Part shown: positions 37,933-50,204 of the stretch, piece after piece
How the letters are laid out: each line of letters starts with the position of its first letter
Position numbering within the stretch: position 1 is the first letter of the stretch
DNA from: Lysobacter sp. Root916
GTDB taxonomy: Bacteria > Pseudomonadota > Gammaproteobacteria > Xanthomonadales > Xanthomonadaceae
Reading direction: 5' to 3'
Length of the DNA: 64,000 bases
Assembly: GCF_001429785.1 (NCBI RefSeq)
Contig: NZ_LMJF01000001.1
Coordinates: forward strand, 446,462 to 510,461
The notes under the pieces: generated by a model
Told to the model about the DNA's origin: nothing
The model's input: only the letters and a program-made list of their open reading frames with translations
The model's database searches: none
Made by a program: the position numbers and the translations under genes

Positions 37933-40839
37933 GTGCAGACAACCGGAAGGCCAGCAGCAGGCGTCCACGCGGGGGCGCCTGGAACCGGCGATGAGCTGGC
38001 GGGCGCGCTGTGCGACGGCCTGCCGGCGGGCTCGCGGGTGGCGGTGCGCTGGCTGGACGCGCGCGGCGTGGTCGGCGGCTCGGCCGCGAGCGCGGCGCCG
38101 GAATCGGCCGCGATCGCCGAACGCCTGCTCGATGGCCACGGGCCGGAGCCCGAACGCCCCGACCGCGTCGCGGCCGCCTGGACCCTGGGCGACGGCACTC
38201 GTGCGGCGCTGTGCGCGCAACTGGGCGCGCCGTTGGCGCAGTCCGCGCGCGAGCCCTGGCTGGCGCTGGCGCAGCGCCTGGTGGCGGTGCAGCTGGCGGC
38301 GGCGCGCGCGCAGGCGCGGGTCGAGTCGCTGGAAAAGTCCGAGCGCCTGCAGCAGGCCTTGTACGAGATCGCCGACCTGGCCGGCTCGGATCTGGACATG
38401 GTCGACATGCTGCGCCGCATCCACGGCGTGGTCGGCGGCCTGATGTACGCCGAGAACTGCTACATCGTGCTCTACGACGACGTGCGCGACAGCCTGCGCT
38501 TCCTGTACTTCGCCGACCGCATCGATACCTACATCGCCGAGCCCGAGCGCGAGATCCGCGGCGAGGAGATGCCCAACAGCCTGACCCTGGCGCTGCTGCG
38601 CCACGGCGAGCCGCTGCAGGGGTCCTCGGCCTCGATACGCGAGCAGCTCAACGTCACCCAGGACCTGACCCACGGCCCCGACAGCCAGGACTGGCTGGGC
38701 GTGCCGATGCGCCGCGACGACCGCGTCTGCGGCGCGATCGTGGTGCAAAGCTACGACCGCCCGGGCCTGTACGGCGACGAAGAGCGCGCGCTGCTGGCAT
38801 TCGTGGCCCAGCACATTCTGACCGCGCTGGATCGCTACCGCGCCCGCGAGGAGCTGGAACGCCGGGTTGCCGAGCGCACCCAGGCGCTGCAGCTGAGCAA
38901 CCGCGATCTGCAGGCCGAGATCATCGAGCGCCAACGCGCCGAGCGCCTGCAGCGCGCCTTGTTCCGGATCGCCGAACTGTCGATCACCTCCGAAACGCTG
39001 GAGCGCTTCTACGCCCAGGTCCACGATGTGGTCAGCGAACTGCTGTACGCGCGCAACTTCTACATCGCCCTGATCGCCGACGACGGCGAGCACCTGGAGT
39101 TTCCGTACTCGATCGACGAGCGCGACCCGATCCGCGAGAGCCGGCGCCTGGGCGTGGGCCTGACCGAATACGTGATCAAGCGCGGCCAGGCCTTGCTGGC
39201 CGACCGCAACCGCATCGCCAGCCTGGCTGCGGCCGGCCTGGTGCGCAGCCTGGGTTCGCAGGCGCACTGCTGGTTGGGCGTGCCGCTGTTCCGCGGCGAC
39301 CACGTGGTCGGCGTGATCGCGGTGCAGAGCTATTCGCCGGCGATCGCCTTCACCGTGCGCGACCAGGAACTGCTGACCTTCGTCGCCCACCACATCAGCA
39401 ACGGCCTGGCGCGCAAGCAGACCCAGGACCGCCTGGTCACGGCGCATTCCGAACTCGAGCAGCGCGTGGCCTCGCGCACCCGCGAGCTGGCCCAGGCCAA
39501 CACCGAGCTGCTGTCGCAGATCGGCGAGCGCCTGCGCGCCGAGCAGCAGCTCACCCATCAGGCCCTGCACGACGCCCTGACCGGCTTGCCCAATCGCGGC
39601 CAGCTGCTGGAACGGCTGGAGACCGCGATCGCGCGCGCCCAGCAGGATCCGCGCCGCCAATTCGCGGTGCTGTTCCTGGACCTGGACCGCTTCAAGCTGG
39701 TCAACGACAGCGTCGGCCACTCCGCCGGCGACGAATTGCTGATCGAAGCCGGGCGCCGCATCGTCGCCGCGGTCCGCACCGACGACACGGTCGCGCGCCT
39801 GGGCGGCGACGAATACGCGATCCTGGTCGACAACATCGACGGCTTGCGCGTGGCCGAGGAGCTCTCGCACCGGATCCTGCGCGCGCTAGGCGAGCCGTGC
39901 TGGGTGGCCGGGCGCGAGGTGTTCCCCTCGGCCAGCCTGGGCATCGCGATGTGGCACCCGCGCTACCGCACCGGCGCCGAGCTGCTGCGCGACGCCGACG
40001 CGGCGATGTACCGCGCCAAGTCCGCCGGCCGCGACCGCTGCGCGGTGTTCGACGAGGCCATGCGCGAACAGGCGGTACGCATCCTCGACCTGGAAGCCGA
40101 CCTGCGTCGCGCCATCAACGGCGACGGCTTCATCGCCTACTACCAGCCGATCGTGCGCCTGAGCGATCACAGCGTGATCGGTCACGAGGCCCTGCTGCGC
40201 TGGCGCCACGAGCGCCGCGGCCTGCTGCTGCCCAGTGACTTCATCGGCCTGGGCGAGGACAGCGGCCTGATCGAGGAGGTCGATTGGCTGCTGTACGCGC
40301 AAGTGATGCGGCAGCTGGCCGAAGGCGGCGAGGGTTACGTGTCGGTCAACGTCTCGCCGCGGCATTTCCGCGCCTCGGACTTCGCCGACCGCTTGCTGCG
40401 CATGATCGACGAGGCCGGCGCCGACCCGCACCGGCTGCGCATCGAGATCACCGAAGGCGCGCTGCTGGACGACGTGCCGCGCGCGCTGCGCATGCTGCGC
40501 ACCTTGCGCGGCCACGGCGTGCTCGCCCAATTGGACGATTTCGGTACCGGCTTCTCGGCGCTGTCCTACCTGCATCGGTTCCCGATCGAGTGCCTGAAGA
40601 TCGATCAGAGTTTCGTCGCCGGCCTGGTCGGCGAAACCCGCCCCGAGAGCGTGGCGGTGGTGCGCGCGATCCAGGCGCTGGCCGGCACCTTGGGCATCCA
40701 CACCATCGGCGAAGGCGTGGAAAACGAAGCCCAGCTCGCGGCATTGCGCGAACTGGGCTGCGCCTACGGCCAAGGCTATCTGTTCGGGCACCCGGCCGAG
40801 CGCGCGCAGGCGCCGCTGCGGCAGGCGCTCACTCGCTGA
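37933..40839 (+). CDS. GAF-GAF-GGDEF-EAL cyclic-di-GMP protein
   Basis: A 968-residue cytoplasmic signalling protein with no membrane segment. A variable N-terminal region (1-120) precedes two related GAF-like domains (about 140-305 and 335-500), each followed by a coiled-coil linker (RYRAREELERRVAERTQ and ELEQRVASRTREL). The GGDEF domain (about 545-705) has GGDEY at 624-628 and an intact I-site RTDD five residues before it. The EAL domain (about 720-965) has EAL at 752-754, plus NVSP, EITE, DDFGTG, LKIDQSF and GEGVEN, all consistent with phosphodiesterase activity. The start is GTG. Its end overlaps the convergent VWA gene by 11 bases. Confidence 0.92.
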   Translation: MQTTGRPAAGVHAGAPGTGDELAGALCDGLPAGSRVAVRWLDARGVVGGSAASAAPESAAIAERLLDGHGPEPERPDRVAAAWTLGDGTRAALCAQLGAPLAQSAREPWLALAQRLVAVQLAAARAQARVESLEKSERLQQALYEIADLAGSDLDMVDMLRRIHGVVGGLMYAENCYIVLYDDVRDSLRFLYFADRIDTYIAEPEREIRGEEMPNSLTLALLRHGEPLQGSSASIREQLNVTQDLTHGPDSQDWLGVPMRRDDRVCGAIVVQSYDRPGLYGDEERALLAFVAQHILTALDRYRAREELERRVAERTQALQLSNRDLQAEIIERQRAERLQRALFRIAELSITSETLERFYAQVHDVVSELLYARNFYIALIADDGEHLEFPYSIDERDPIRESRRLGVGLTEYVIKRGQALLADRNRIASLAAAGLVRSLGSQAHCWLGVPLFRGDHVVGVIAVQSYSPAIAFTVRDQELLTFVAHHISNGLARKQTQDRLVTAHSELEQRVASRTRELAQANTELLSQIGERLRAEQQLTHQALHDALTGLPNRGQLLERLETAIARAQQDPRRQFAVLFLDLDRFKLVNDSVGHSAGDELLIEAGRRIVAAVRTDDTVARLGGDEYAILVDNIDGLRVAEELSHRILRALGEPCWVAGREVFPSASLGIAMWHPRYRTGAELLRDADAAMYRAKSAGRDRCAVFDEAMREQAVRILDLEADLRRAINGDGFIAYYQPIVRLSDHSVIGHEALLRWRHERRGLLLPSDFIGLGEDSGLIEEVDWLLYAQVMRQLAEGGEGYVSVNVSPRHFRASDFADRLLRMIDEAGADPHRLRIEITEGALLDDVPRALRMLRTLRGHGVLAQLDDFGTGFSALSYLHRFPIECLKIDQSFVAGLVGETRPESVAVVRAIQALAGTLGIHTIGEGVENEAQLAALRELGCAYGQGYLFGHPAERAQAPLRQALTR

Positions 40840-42763
40840 CGCTGACCGCGGTGGAGGGCGTGTCGCCAGCGATCTGGCGGCGCGCGCGTTCGATCAACTG
40901 CACCAGCTCGCGGCGCTGACCCCAGCGATCGTCCAGCTTGCTCGCGCGCGCGGTCGCCTCGATCTTGTCCCAGCCCCAGCCGTCGGAACGGCTGCCGCCG
41001 CGCAAGGCGTCGGCGAACGCGGCCACCGCGGCGGCGAAGCGCATCGACTCGCCGGGCTGGGCATGCAGCTGCGAACGCAGGATCGGGGTTTCGATCAGGC
41101 GGCTGGCGTCCTGGCCGGGGCGCTTGTAGCGCAGCTTGAGGTTGGCGATCTCGCCGCTCTTGCCGGCCTGCGCGGCGGGCGCTTCGCGATAGCGCAGCGC
41201 GGGCAGGCGCGCGGCGGTGGAGCCGACCGGCGTGAGTTCGTACAGCGCGGTGACCTCGTGGCCGGCGCCGATGTCGCCGGCGTCGACCTTGTCGTTGTTG
41301 AAATCCTCGTGCTTGAGCACGCGGTTCTCGTAGCCGATCAGACGGTACTCGGAGACCAAGGCCGGGTTGAACTCGACCTGGATCTTCACGTCGCGGGCGA
41401 TGGTCAACATGGTCGAACCCATTTCCTCGACCAGCACCTTGCGCGCTTCCTGCAGGGTGTCGATGTAGGCGTGGTTGCCGTCGCCGACATCGGCGAGTTT
41501 TTCCGACAGCGCGTCGTTGTAGTTGCCCTGGCCGAAGCCCAGCGTGGTCAGGGCGATGCCGCTCTTGCGCTGATCGGCGACCAGCGTCTCGAGCGCGCCC
41601 GGGCTCACGGTGCCGACATTGAAGTCGCCGTCGGTGGCCAGGATCACCCGGTTCACGCCGTCCTTGACGTAAGCCTGCTTGGCCATGGCATAGGCCAGGC
41701 GGATGCCGTCGCCGCCGTTGGTGCTGCCGCCGGCCTGCAGGCGGTCCAGCGCCTCCAGGATTTCGCTCTGGCGATCGCCGGGGGTGGGCGGCAGGACCAG
41801 GCCGGCCGAGCCGGCGTAGACCACGATCGAGATGCGGTCCTGCGGGCGCAGCTGTTTGGTCAACAGGCCGAAGGCGCTCTTGAGCAGGGGCAGCTTGTCG
41901 GGCTGATCCATCGAGCCGGAGGTGTCGATCAGGAACACCAGGTTGGCCGGCGGCAGGGTGGCCTTGGGCACGTCGTAGCCCTTTATGCCGATCATCAGCA
42001 GCTGGCGCTGCGCGTTCCACGGCGCCGGCGCGAGTTCGGTGGTGACCCGGAACGGCGTGTCGCGCGACGTCGGGGCGGGGTGGCCGTAGTCGAAGTAATT
42101 GATGAACTCCTCCGCGCGCACCGCGTCGGCGGGCGGACGCACGCCCTGGTTGAGCATGCGGCGCACGTTGCTGTAGCTGCCGGTGTCGACGTCGATCGAG
42201 AAGGTGGACAGCGGTTCGTCGGCGGTGCGGCGCACGGGGTTGTCTTCGCGCGCGGCGTATTTTTCGGTGTTGGCAGGTTGAAATTGCGCATCGCCCAAGA
42301 AGCCCACGGACGGCGCCGCCATCACCGGCGACGCGGTGCCGATCTGAGCGCGCTTCATGCGGCTGCCACTGACGTTGATGGCCTCCAGCGTGGAAGCCGG
42401 TGCCAGCTGCTTGGACTCGGTGACGTAGGCCATTGCCGGGGCCGGCGGAGGTGGCGGAGCGCCTGGCGCGCGGCGCATGGACAGATTGGCTTCCGGCAAC
42501 TCGACGCCGGCGTTGGCGACCGAGTCGGCGGCCGCCTTGGCGGCGTCCGCGGCCGCCACCGCGCCGGCGGCCTGGTCCCGGATCGCGACCACGTCGGCTG
42601 CGGACGGCGCGGTCTGCGCCGTATGGCGTTCGCTGCGCGCATCGGCCTTGTCGGCGCTGGGCGCGTCGTTGCGGGTGCTGGTGTGGCAGGCGCTCAGCGC
42701 GAGCGCACTGAGCACGGCGACGAACAGGAGGGAGCTGGGGTAGGGCTGCGGCTTGGCGTTCAT
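40829..42763 (-). CDS. YfbK-like VWA-domain lipoprotein with a VSGSRMKR motif
   Basis: A 644-residue lipoprotein: lipobox ALSAC with Cys26, then a low-complexity Ala/Asp/Pro region (27-115). A segment LEAINVSGSRMKRAQIG follows (motif 131-138), then the conserved YfbK N-terminal domain (STFSIDVDTGSYSNVRRMLNQG near 187-208), a VWA domain with MIDAS DTSGS at 280-284, and a C-terminal DUF3520 domain. E. coli YfbK has 575 residues and an unknown function. The ATG at 42763 was chosen for the lipoprotein signal. The motif near residue 131 resembles that in the anti-sigma protein encoded at 36124-37179. Confidence 0.88.
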   Translation of the reverse strand: MNAKPQPYPSSLLFVAVLSALALSACHTSTRNDAPSADKADARSERHTAQTAPSAADVVAIRDQAAGAVAAADAAKAAADSVANAGVELPEANLSMRRAPGAPPPPPAPAMAYVTESKQLAPASTLEAINVSGSRMKRAQIGTASPVMAAPSVGFLGDAQFQPANTEKYAAREDNPVRRTADEPLSTFSIDVDTGSYSNVRRMLNQGVRPPADAVRAEEFINYFDYGHPAPTSRDTPFRVTTELAPAPWNAQRQLLMIGIKGYDVPKATLPPANLVFLIDTSGSMDQPDKLPLLKSAFGLLTKQLRPQDRISIVVYAGSAGLVLPPTPGDRQSEILEALDRLQAGGSTNGGDGIRLAYAMAKQAYVKDGVNRVILATDGDFNVGTVSPGALETLVADQRKSGIALTTLGFGQGNYNDALSEKLADVGDGNHAYIDTLQEARKVLVEEMGSTMLTIARDVKIQVEFNPALVSEYRLIGYENRVLKHEDFNNDKVDAGDIGAGHEVTALYELTPVGSTAARLPALRYREAPAAQAGKSGEIANLKLRYKRPGQDASRLIETPILRSQLHAQPGESMRFAAAVAAFADALRGGSRSDGWGWDKIEATARASKLDDRWGQRRELVQLIERARRQIAGDTPSTAVSVSE

Positions 42764-43138
42764 GCGGGCGGTTCCCAGGGAGGTCCTGGGTCGAAACGCA
42801 TGGCTTGGCGCAGCGGGGTTAAAGGCGCCTCGATCGCGTGTTGGGGGGGCGCTCACCCCAAGCCCCCTCAGCCTTGCCCACCCTTCGTGCGCCGCGCGCG
42901 CGAGGCGCCATAGGCAGGGTGTGGTGAGCGCAGCGAACCGCACCATCGCGACGGCGCGGTTGTCACCGCACCCTGCGTCGCCTTAAGCCTTCTCCCGCTC
43001 GCGGGAGCAGGTGCCCGCGGGGCGGATGAGGGCGCCGTGCGAGCTTGGAGTCGCGCGCTCGCGCCGGCCCTCACCCCAACTCCCCTCAGCCGTGCATACC
43101 CTTCGGGCATCGCCAGCCGGAGAGGGACTAAAACAGCG
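42764..43138. repeat. Intergenic repeats between the VWA and ALDH genes
   Basis: No gene is supportable in these 375 bases. CTCACCCCAAGCCCCCTCAGCC (from about 42852) and CTCACCCCAACTCCCCTCAGCC (from about 43070) are two copies of one element. Between them is GCCTTCTCCCGCTCGCGGGAG (42987 on), related to the palindrome at the window start. Confidence 0.65.
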
Positions 43139-44611
43139 TTACGCTACCGGATCCCGAATCACCAACAGCCGCTGCTCGGTCATATCCTCGATCGCATAAC
43201 GCACGCCCTCGCGGCCCAGGCCCGAATTTTTCACGCCGCCGTAGGGCATGTTGTCGACGCGGAAGCTAGGCACGTCGCCGACGATCACGCCGCCGACCTC
43301 CAGGCGGTCCCAGGCGCGCATGGCGTGGTCGAGGCGACCGGTGAACACGCCGGCCTGCAGGCCGAAGTCGCTGTCGTTGACCTGGGCCAGGGCCTGGTCG
43401 AAATCCTCGAACGGGGCCATGAACGCGACCGGGCCGAACACTTCCTGGCGGAACAGATCACTGTCGCGCGGCACCCGTTCCAGCAGCGTCGCCGGCAGCA
43501 TGTTGCCGCGGCGTTCGCCGCCGGCGATCAGCTTGGCGCCGCCCTTGCGCGCGGCCGTCACCCAGGATTCGATGCGCTTGGCCGCGGCCTCGTCGATCAC
43601 CGGGCCGATGAAGGTGCGCTCGTCGCGCGGGTCGCCCATGCGCAGCTTCGACACCGCCGCCTTGAGCTTCTTGCGCAACTGGTCGTAGATCGCCGCGTGC
43701 GCGTAGATGCGCTGCACGCTGATGCAGCTCTGGCCGCTCTGGTAATAGGCGCCGAACACCAGCCGCTCGACCACGTGGTCCAACGGCACGCCCGGGTCTT
43801 CGTCGATGATGCAGGCCGCGTTGCCGCCCAGCTCCAGGGTCACCTTCTTGCGGCCCGCGCGCGCCTTGAGCTCCCAGCCGATCAATCCGCCGGTGAAGCT
43901 GAGCAGGGCGATGCGCTCGTCCTCGGTGAGCGCGCCGGCGTCCTCGTTGGAGCAGCAGATCACCGAGAACGCGCCGCGGGGCAGGTCGGTCTCGGCCAGC
44001 ACCTCGCCGATGATGAGCGCGCCCACCGGGGTCTTGACCGCGGGCTTGAGCACGAAGGGGCAACCGGCGGCGATCGCCGGCGCGACCTTGTGCGCGACCA
44101 GGTTGAGCGGGAAGTTGAACGGGGTGATGAAGCTGCAGGGCCCGACCGGTACGCGCTTGACCATGCCGCGGTAGCCGCGCGTGCGCGGGGAGATCTGCAA
44201 CTCGATGATCTCGCCGTCCAGGCGCGTGGCCTCGCCAGCGGCGATGCGGAAGGTGTCGATCAGGCGGGTGACTTCGCCGCGCGCGTCCTTGATCGGTTTG
44301 CCCGCCTCGATGCACAGGGCCAGCGACAGTTCTTCATGGCGCTCGCTGAAGCGCTTGACGCAGTGTTCGAGCACGTCGCGGCGCGCGTCGGGCGGAAACG
44401 CGGCCATGGCCTCGCGCGCCTTGTGCGCGGCGACGATGGCCTTGCGCACCACCGAGGCATCGGCGAAGGCGACGCGGGTGGCGACCTTGCCGCTGTACTT
44501 GTCCAGCACTTCCAGGTCGGTGTTGGCCGCGACCGGGCGGTTGGCGAGGTAGTAGGGATAGCTGCTCTTGAGTCCGGAGACGGTCTTGGACTTGGAGGGG
44601 GACTTGGCCAT
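43139..44611 (-). CDS. NAD(P)-dependent aldehyde dehydrogenase
   Basis: A 490-residue ALDH-superfamily enzyme. It has the cofactor region FITPFNFPLNLVAHK with Asn166, Lys189 (VLKPAVKTP), general-base Glu260 (TLELGGN) and catalytic Cys296 (QSGQSCISVQR). The overall pattern resembles non-phosphorylating glyceraldehyde-3-phosphate or succinate-semialdehyde type enzymes, but the substrate cannot be read from sequence. It lies 41 bases downstream of an acetolactate-synthase-type gene on the same strand, so the two are probably co-transcribed. Confidence 0.88.
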   Translation of the reverse strand: MAKSPSKSKTVSGLKSSYPYYLANRPVAANTDLEVLDKYSGKVATRVAFADASVVRKAIVAAHKAREAMAAFPPDARRDVLEHCVKRFSERHEELSLALCIEAGKPIKDARGEVTRLIDTFRIAAGEATRLDGEIIELQISPRTRGYRGMVKRVPVGPCSFITPFNFPLNLVAHKVAPAIAAGCPFVLKPAVKTPVGALIIGEVLAETDLPRGAFSVICCSNEDAGALTEDERIALLSFTGGLIGWELKARAGRKKVTLELGGNAACIIDEDPGVPLDHVVERLVFGAYYQSGQSCISVQRIYAHAAIYDQLRKKLKAAVSKLRMGDPRDERTFIGPVIDEAAAKRIESWVTAARKGGAKLIAGGERRGNMLPATLLERVPRDSDLFRQEVFGPVAFMAPFEDFDQALAQVNDSDFGLQAGVFTGRLDHAMRAWDRLEVGGVIVGDVPSFRVDNMPYGGVKNSGLGREGVRYAIEDMTEQRLLVIRDPVA

Positions 44612-44652
44612 GGCGGATTCCGGTTGCGTACGGAGGTGGTGGGCGTCGGCGC

Positions 44653-46299
<1,647 letters not shown>

Positions 46300-46451
46300 G
46301 CGGGACTCCGTGGTGGGCTGCGCCCGAGTCCTGCGATCCTCGCTCAGATCGTGTTAGCGATGGGCGATGGCGGGGCGCCTTGGGCGGAACGGTGCGTCGC
46401 GTGGGCGGGGGCGCCGGCCGTCGACGCCGTCGTCGAGTGCGAGGTGGCGCT

Positions 46452-46560
46452 ATCGCGGCTCACGCCGCTCCCACAGGCGCAGCGGCGGCGCTGCGGAGGG
46501 GCCTTCGCAGGCCCTGAGTTTCTGGTGCCCGCCGCCTGTGGGAGCGGCGTAAGCCGCGAT
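46452..46560. repeat. 28-bp inverted repeat (CTGTGGGAGCGGCGTAAGCC family)
   Basis: Arms 46452-46479 and 46533-46560 are complementary with one mismatch, around a 53-base spacer. CTGTGGGAGCGGCGTAAGCC is a widespread dispersed element in Pseudomonas and xanthomonad genomes. It fills most of the gap between xseA and the acetolactate-synthase gene; nothing else is visible in 46300-46598. Confidence 0.75.
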
Positions 46561-46598
46561 GAATCCCGTTTGCGGCGCAGCGCGTATCGAGCCGCGTC

Positions 46599-47954
46599 TC
46601 AGACGGCCGCGCCGTCGTCCCCGCCCTCGACCTTCACCCGCAGCCGCCCGTCCTGGACGCGCGCGCTCAGGCGGTCGCCCGGTGCCGCATCCAGCACGCT
46701 GCGCACGACCTGGCCGTCCTCGCGCTGCAGGATGGCGTAGCCGCGCGCGACCGTGGCCAGTGGGCTGACCGCTTCCAGCGAGCGTGCCAGACCGCGCAGG
46801 TGCAGGCCTTGGTGAGCGAGCCGGCGCGCCATCGCGGCGCGCGGGCGCGGCGCGAGCGCGCTCAGACGTTCGCGTAGGGCCGCGATGCGGCGTTGCGGGT
46901 GATTGGCGCGCAGCACCGCATCGGCGTGGCGCAGGCGCGCGCGTTCGCGTTCGAGTTGGCGCTGCCAGGCCGCGCTGAGCCGGCGCAGCGCTTCGGCCTG
47001 GCGCAGGCGCAGGGCCTGCAGGCGCGCCTGCGGCCGCAGCGCGTTGAGCCGCAGCGCGGCGCGGTCGGCGCGTTGCATGGCCTGGCGCAGGCGTTGCAGT
47101 TGCAGGTTGCGCAGGCGCGCGTCGAGCTGGCGCAGGCGGCGCAGCAGTTCGTCGCGGTCAGGCGCGATCAGTTCGGCCGCGACCGAGGGGGTGGGCGCGC
47201 GCAGGTCGGCGGCGAAGTCGGACAGGCTGAAGTCGGTCTCGTGGCCGATCGCCGAGACCACCGGCACCTCGCAGGCCGCGATCGCGCGCGCCAGGCGCTC
47301 GTCGTTGAAGGCCCACAGGTCTTCCAGCGAACCACCGCCGCGCGCCAGCACCAGCACGTCGTAGCGGCCGGACGCCGCCGCGCGCTGCAGCATGCTCACG
47401 ATCTGGGCCGCGGCGCCTTCGCCCTGCACCGGCACCGGCAGCACCTCCGCCTGGATCAGCGGGAAGCGCCGCGCGAACACGCTGAGCACATCGCGCACCG
47501 CTGCGCCGCTGGGCGAGGTGATCACACCCACGCGCGCCGGGTAGCGCGGCAGCGGGCGCTTGCGTTCGGGGTCGAACAGGCCCTCGGCGCTCAGGCGCGC
47601 CTTGAGTTCCTCGAACGCGCGCCGCAGCGCGCCTTCGCCGGCCTCCTCCATGTGGTCCAGCACCAGCTGGTAATCGCCGCGCGCCTCGTACAGGGTCAGA
47701 CGGCCGCGCGCGAGCACGCGCAGACCCTCGCGCGGGACGAACTTCAGCCAGCTGCTCTTGGGCTTGAACATCGCGCAACGCACCTGCGCGCGCGCGTCCT
47801 TGAGGGTCATGTACAGATGCCCGGACGACGGCCGCGACAGATTGCCCAGCTCGCCCTCGACCCAGACCAGCGGGAAGGTGTCCTCCAGCAGATTGCGCGC
47901 CAGGGCGTTGAGCTGGCTGGGCGAGAGGACGTGGTCGGGCGCGGCGGCGTTCAT
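46599..47954 (-). CDS. xseA: Exodeoxyribonuclease VII large subunit
   Basis: The large subunit of the single-strand exonuclease XseAB. The 451-residue protein has an N-terminal OB-fold (about residues 8-105, with [15 protein letters not shown] and GHLYMTLKD). A catalytic domain follows with [19 protein letters not shown], the [17 protein letters not shown] block and [24 protein letters not shown]-type signature. A long helical, Arg-rich region (about 265-400) comes next, then the C-terminal [10 protein letters not shown] segment. The ATG at 47954 begins [11 protein letters not shown]. The small subunit gene is not adjacent. Confidence 0.95.
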   Translation of the reverse strand: MNAAAPDHVLSPSQLNALARNLLEDTFPLVWVEGELGNLSRPSSGHLYMTLKDARAQVRCAMFKPKSSWLKFVPREGLRVLARGRLTLYEARGDYQLVLDHMEEAGEGALRRAFEELKARLSAEGLFDPERKRPLPRYPARVGVITSPSGAAVRDVLSVFARRFPLIQAEVLPVPVQGEGAAAQIVSMLQRAAASGRYDVLVLARGGGSLEDLWAFNDERLARAIAACEVPVVSAIGHETDFSLSDFAADLRAPTPSVAAELIAPDRDELLRRLRQLDARLRNLQLQRLRQAMQRADRAALRLNALRPQARLQALRLRQAEALRRLSAAWQRQLERERARLRHADAVLRANHPQRRIAALRERLSALAPRPRAAMARRLAHQGLHLRGLARSLEAVSPLATVARGYAILQREDGQVVRSVLDAAPGDRLSARVQDGRLRVKVEGGDDGAAV

Positions 47955-47996
47955 GTTCGGGCGGGCGTTACGGCCCGATACCGTACTGCTTTTAGG

Positions 47997-48087
47997 GCCG
48001 GGATTGTGGATTCGGGATTCGGGATTCGTTAAAGCTGGGGCGCCTCTATGCCTTACGAATCCCAAATCCCCAATCCCAAATCCCGGC
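47997..48087. repeat. 33-bp imperfect inverted repeat before ispG
   Basis: Arms 47997-48029 and 48055-48087, built of GGGATT(C/T)G units, pair with several mismatches. It is the longest member of the family also found before lepB and rlmD, and it ends 14 bases before the ispG ATG. Confidence 0.7.
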
Positions 48088-48101
48088 TTTACAATAGAGG
48101 C

Positions 48102-49347
<1,246 letters not shown>

Positions 49348-49373
<26 letters not shown>

Positions 49374-50070
49374 GCCGCCGCTCCACGATGCCGCGCTGAA
49401 GCAGGAGGCCCGCTTCGGCGTCGCCTTCCTGCGCCGCCACGGCCTGCGCCTGCTGCTGGTGTTCGCCGGCCTGCTGCTGCCGCTGTGGGCCTTCGTCGAG
49501 TTGGCCGACGAGATCCACGAGCAGGACATCATTCCGTTCGACGTACCGATCCTGCAATTCGCCCATTCGCTGGCGCGCGAGGGCTACGACCGCTTCTTCG
49601 TCGCGATCAGCCAGCTGGGCTATCTCTACGGCGTGGTCCCGTTCGATATCGCGTTCGTGCTGGCGCTGAGCCTGCTGCGGCGTTTCCGCGAGGCCACCTA
49701 CGCCGCGATCGCGTTGGGCGGCTCGGCCCTGCTCAACATCGCCGCCAAGCAAGCGTTCGCGCGCGACCGGCCGTCGTTGTGGGAATCGATCGCGCCCGAG
49801 CACAACTACAGTTTCCCCAGCGGCCACGCCATGGGCTCGGCGACCCTGGCCTGCGTGCTGACCCTGTTGGCCTGGCGCACCCGCTGGCGCTGGCCGGTGG
49901 CGGTGATCGCGGCCGCCTTCGTGTTGCTGGTCGGCCTGTCGCGGGTCTACCTGGGCGTGCATTACCCCTCCGACATCCTGGCGGGCTGGTCGGTGGCCAC
50001 GGCCTGGGCGGTGGCGGTGTATCTGCTGGCGTTCCGGGGCGGGGTGGGGCCCTGGCGGGGCACGAAATGA
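49348..50070 (+). CDS. PAP2-family membrane phosphatase
   Basis: A 240-residue lipid phosphatase with about six membrane helices. The three PAP2 motifs are [17 protein letters not shown] and [12 protein letters not shown], and all catalytic residues (Arg, His, His) are present. Members dephosphorylate phosphatidic acid, diacylglycerol pyrophosphate or undecaprenyl pyrophosphate. An undecaprenyl role would connect with the isoprenoid gene upstream, but this is inference. The start overlaps ispG by 26 bases. Confidence 0.87.
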
Positions 50071-50204
50071 GCAAGCAAGGCACGGCCGTTATGTCTTGAC
50101 GGCGAAGTGTGACGATCGTCAAGCTAATCAATAGCTTATGTCGGCCATAGGGTCGTGCGCTTGCACGAGTGGTCGGCGGCATCGCGGTGAGGGGACCGCT
50201 ATCC

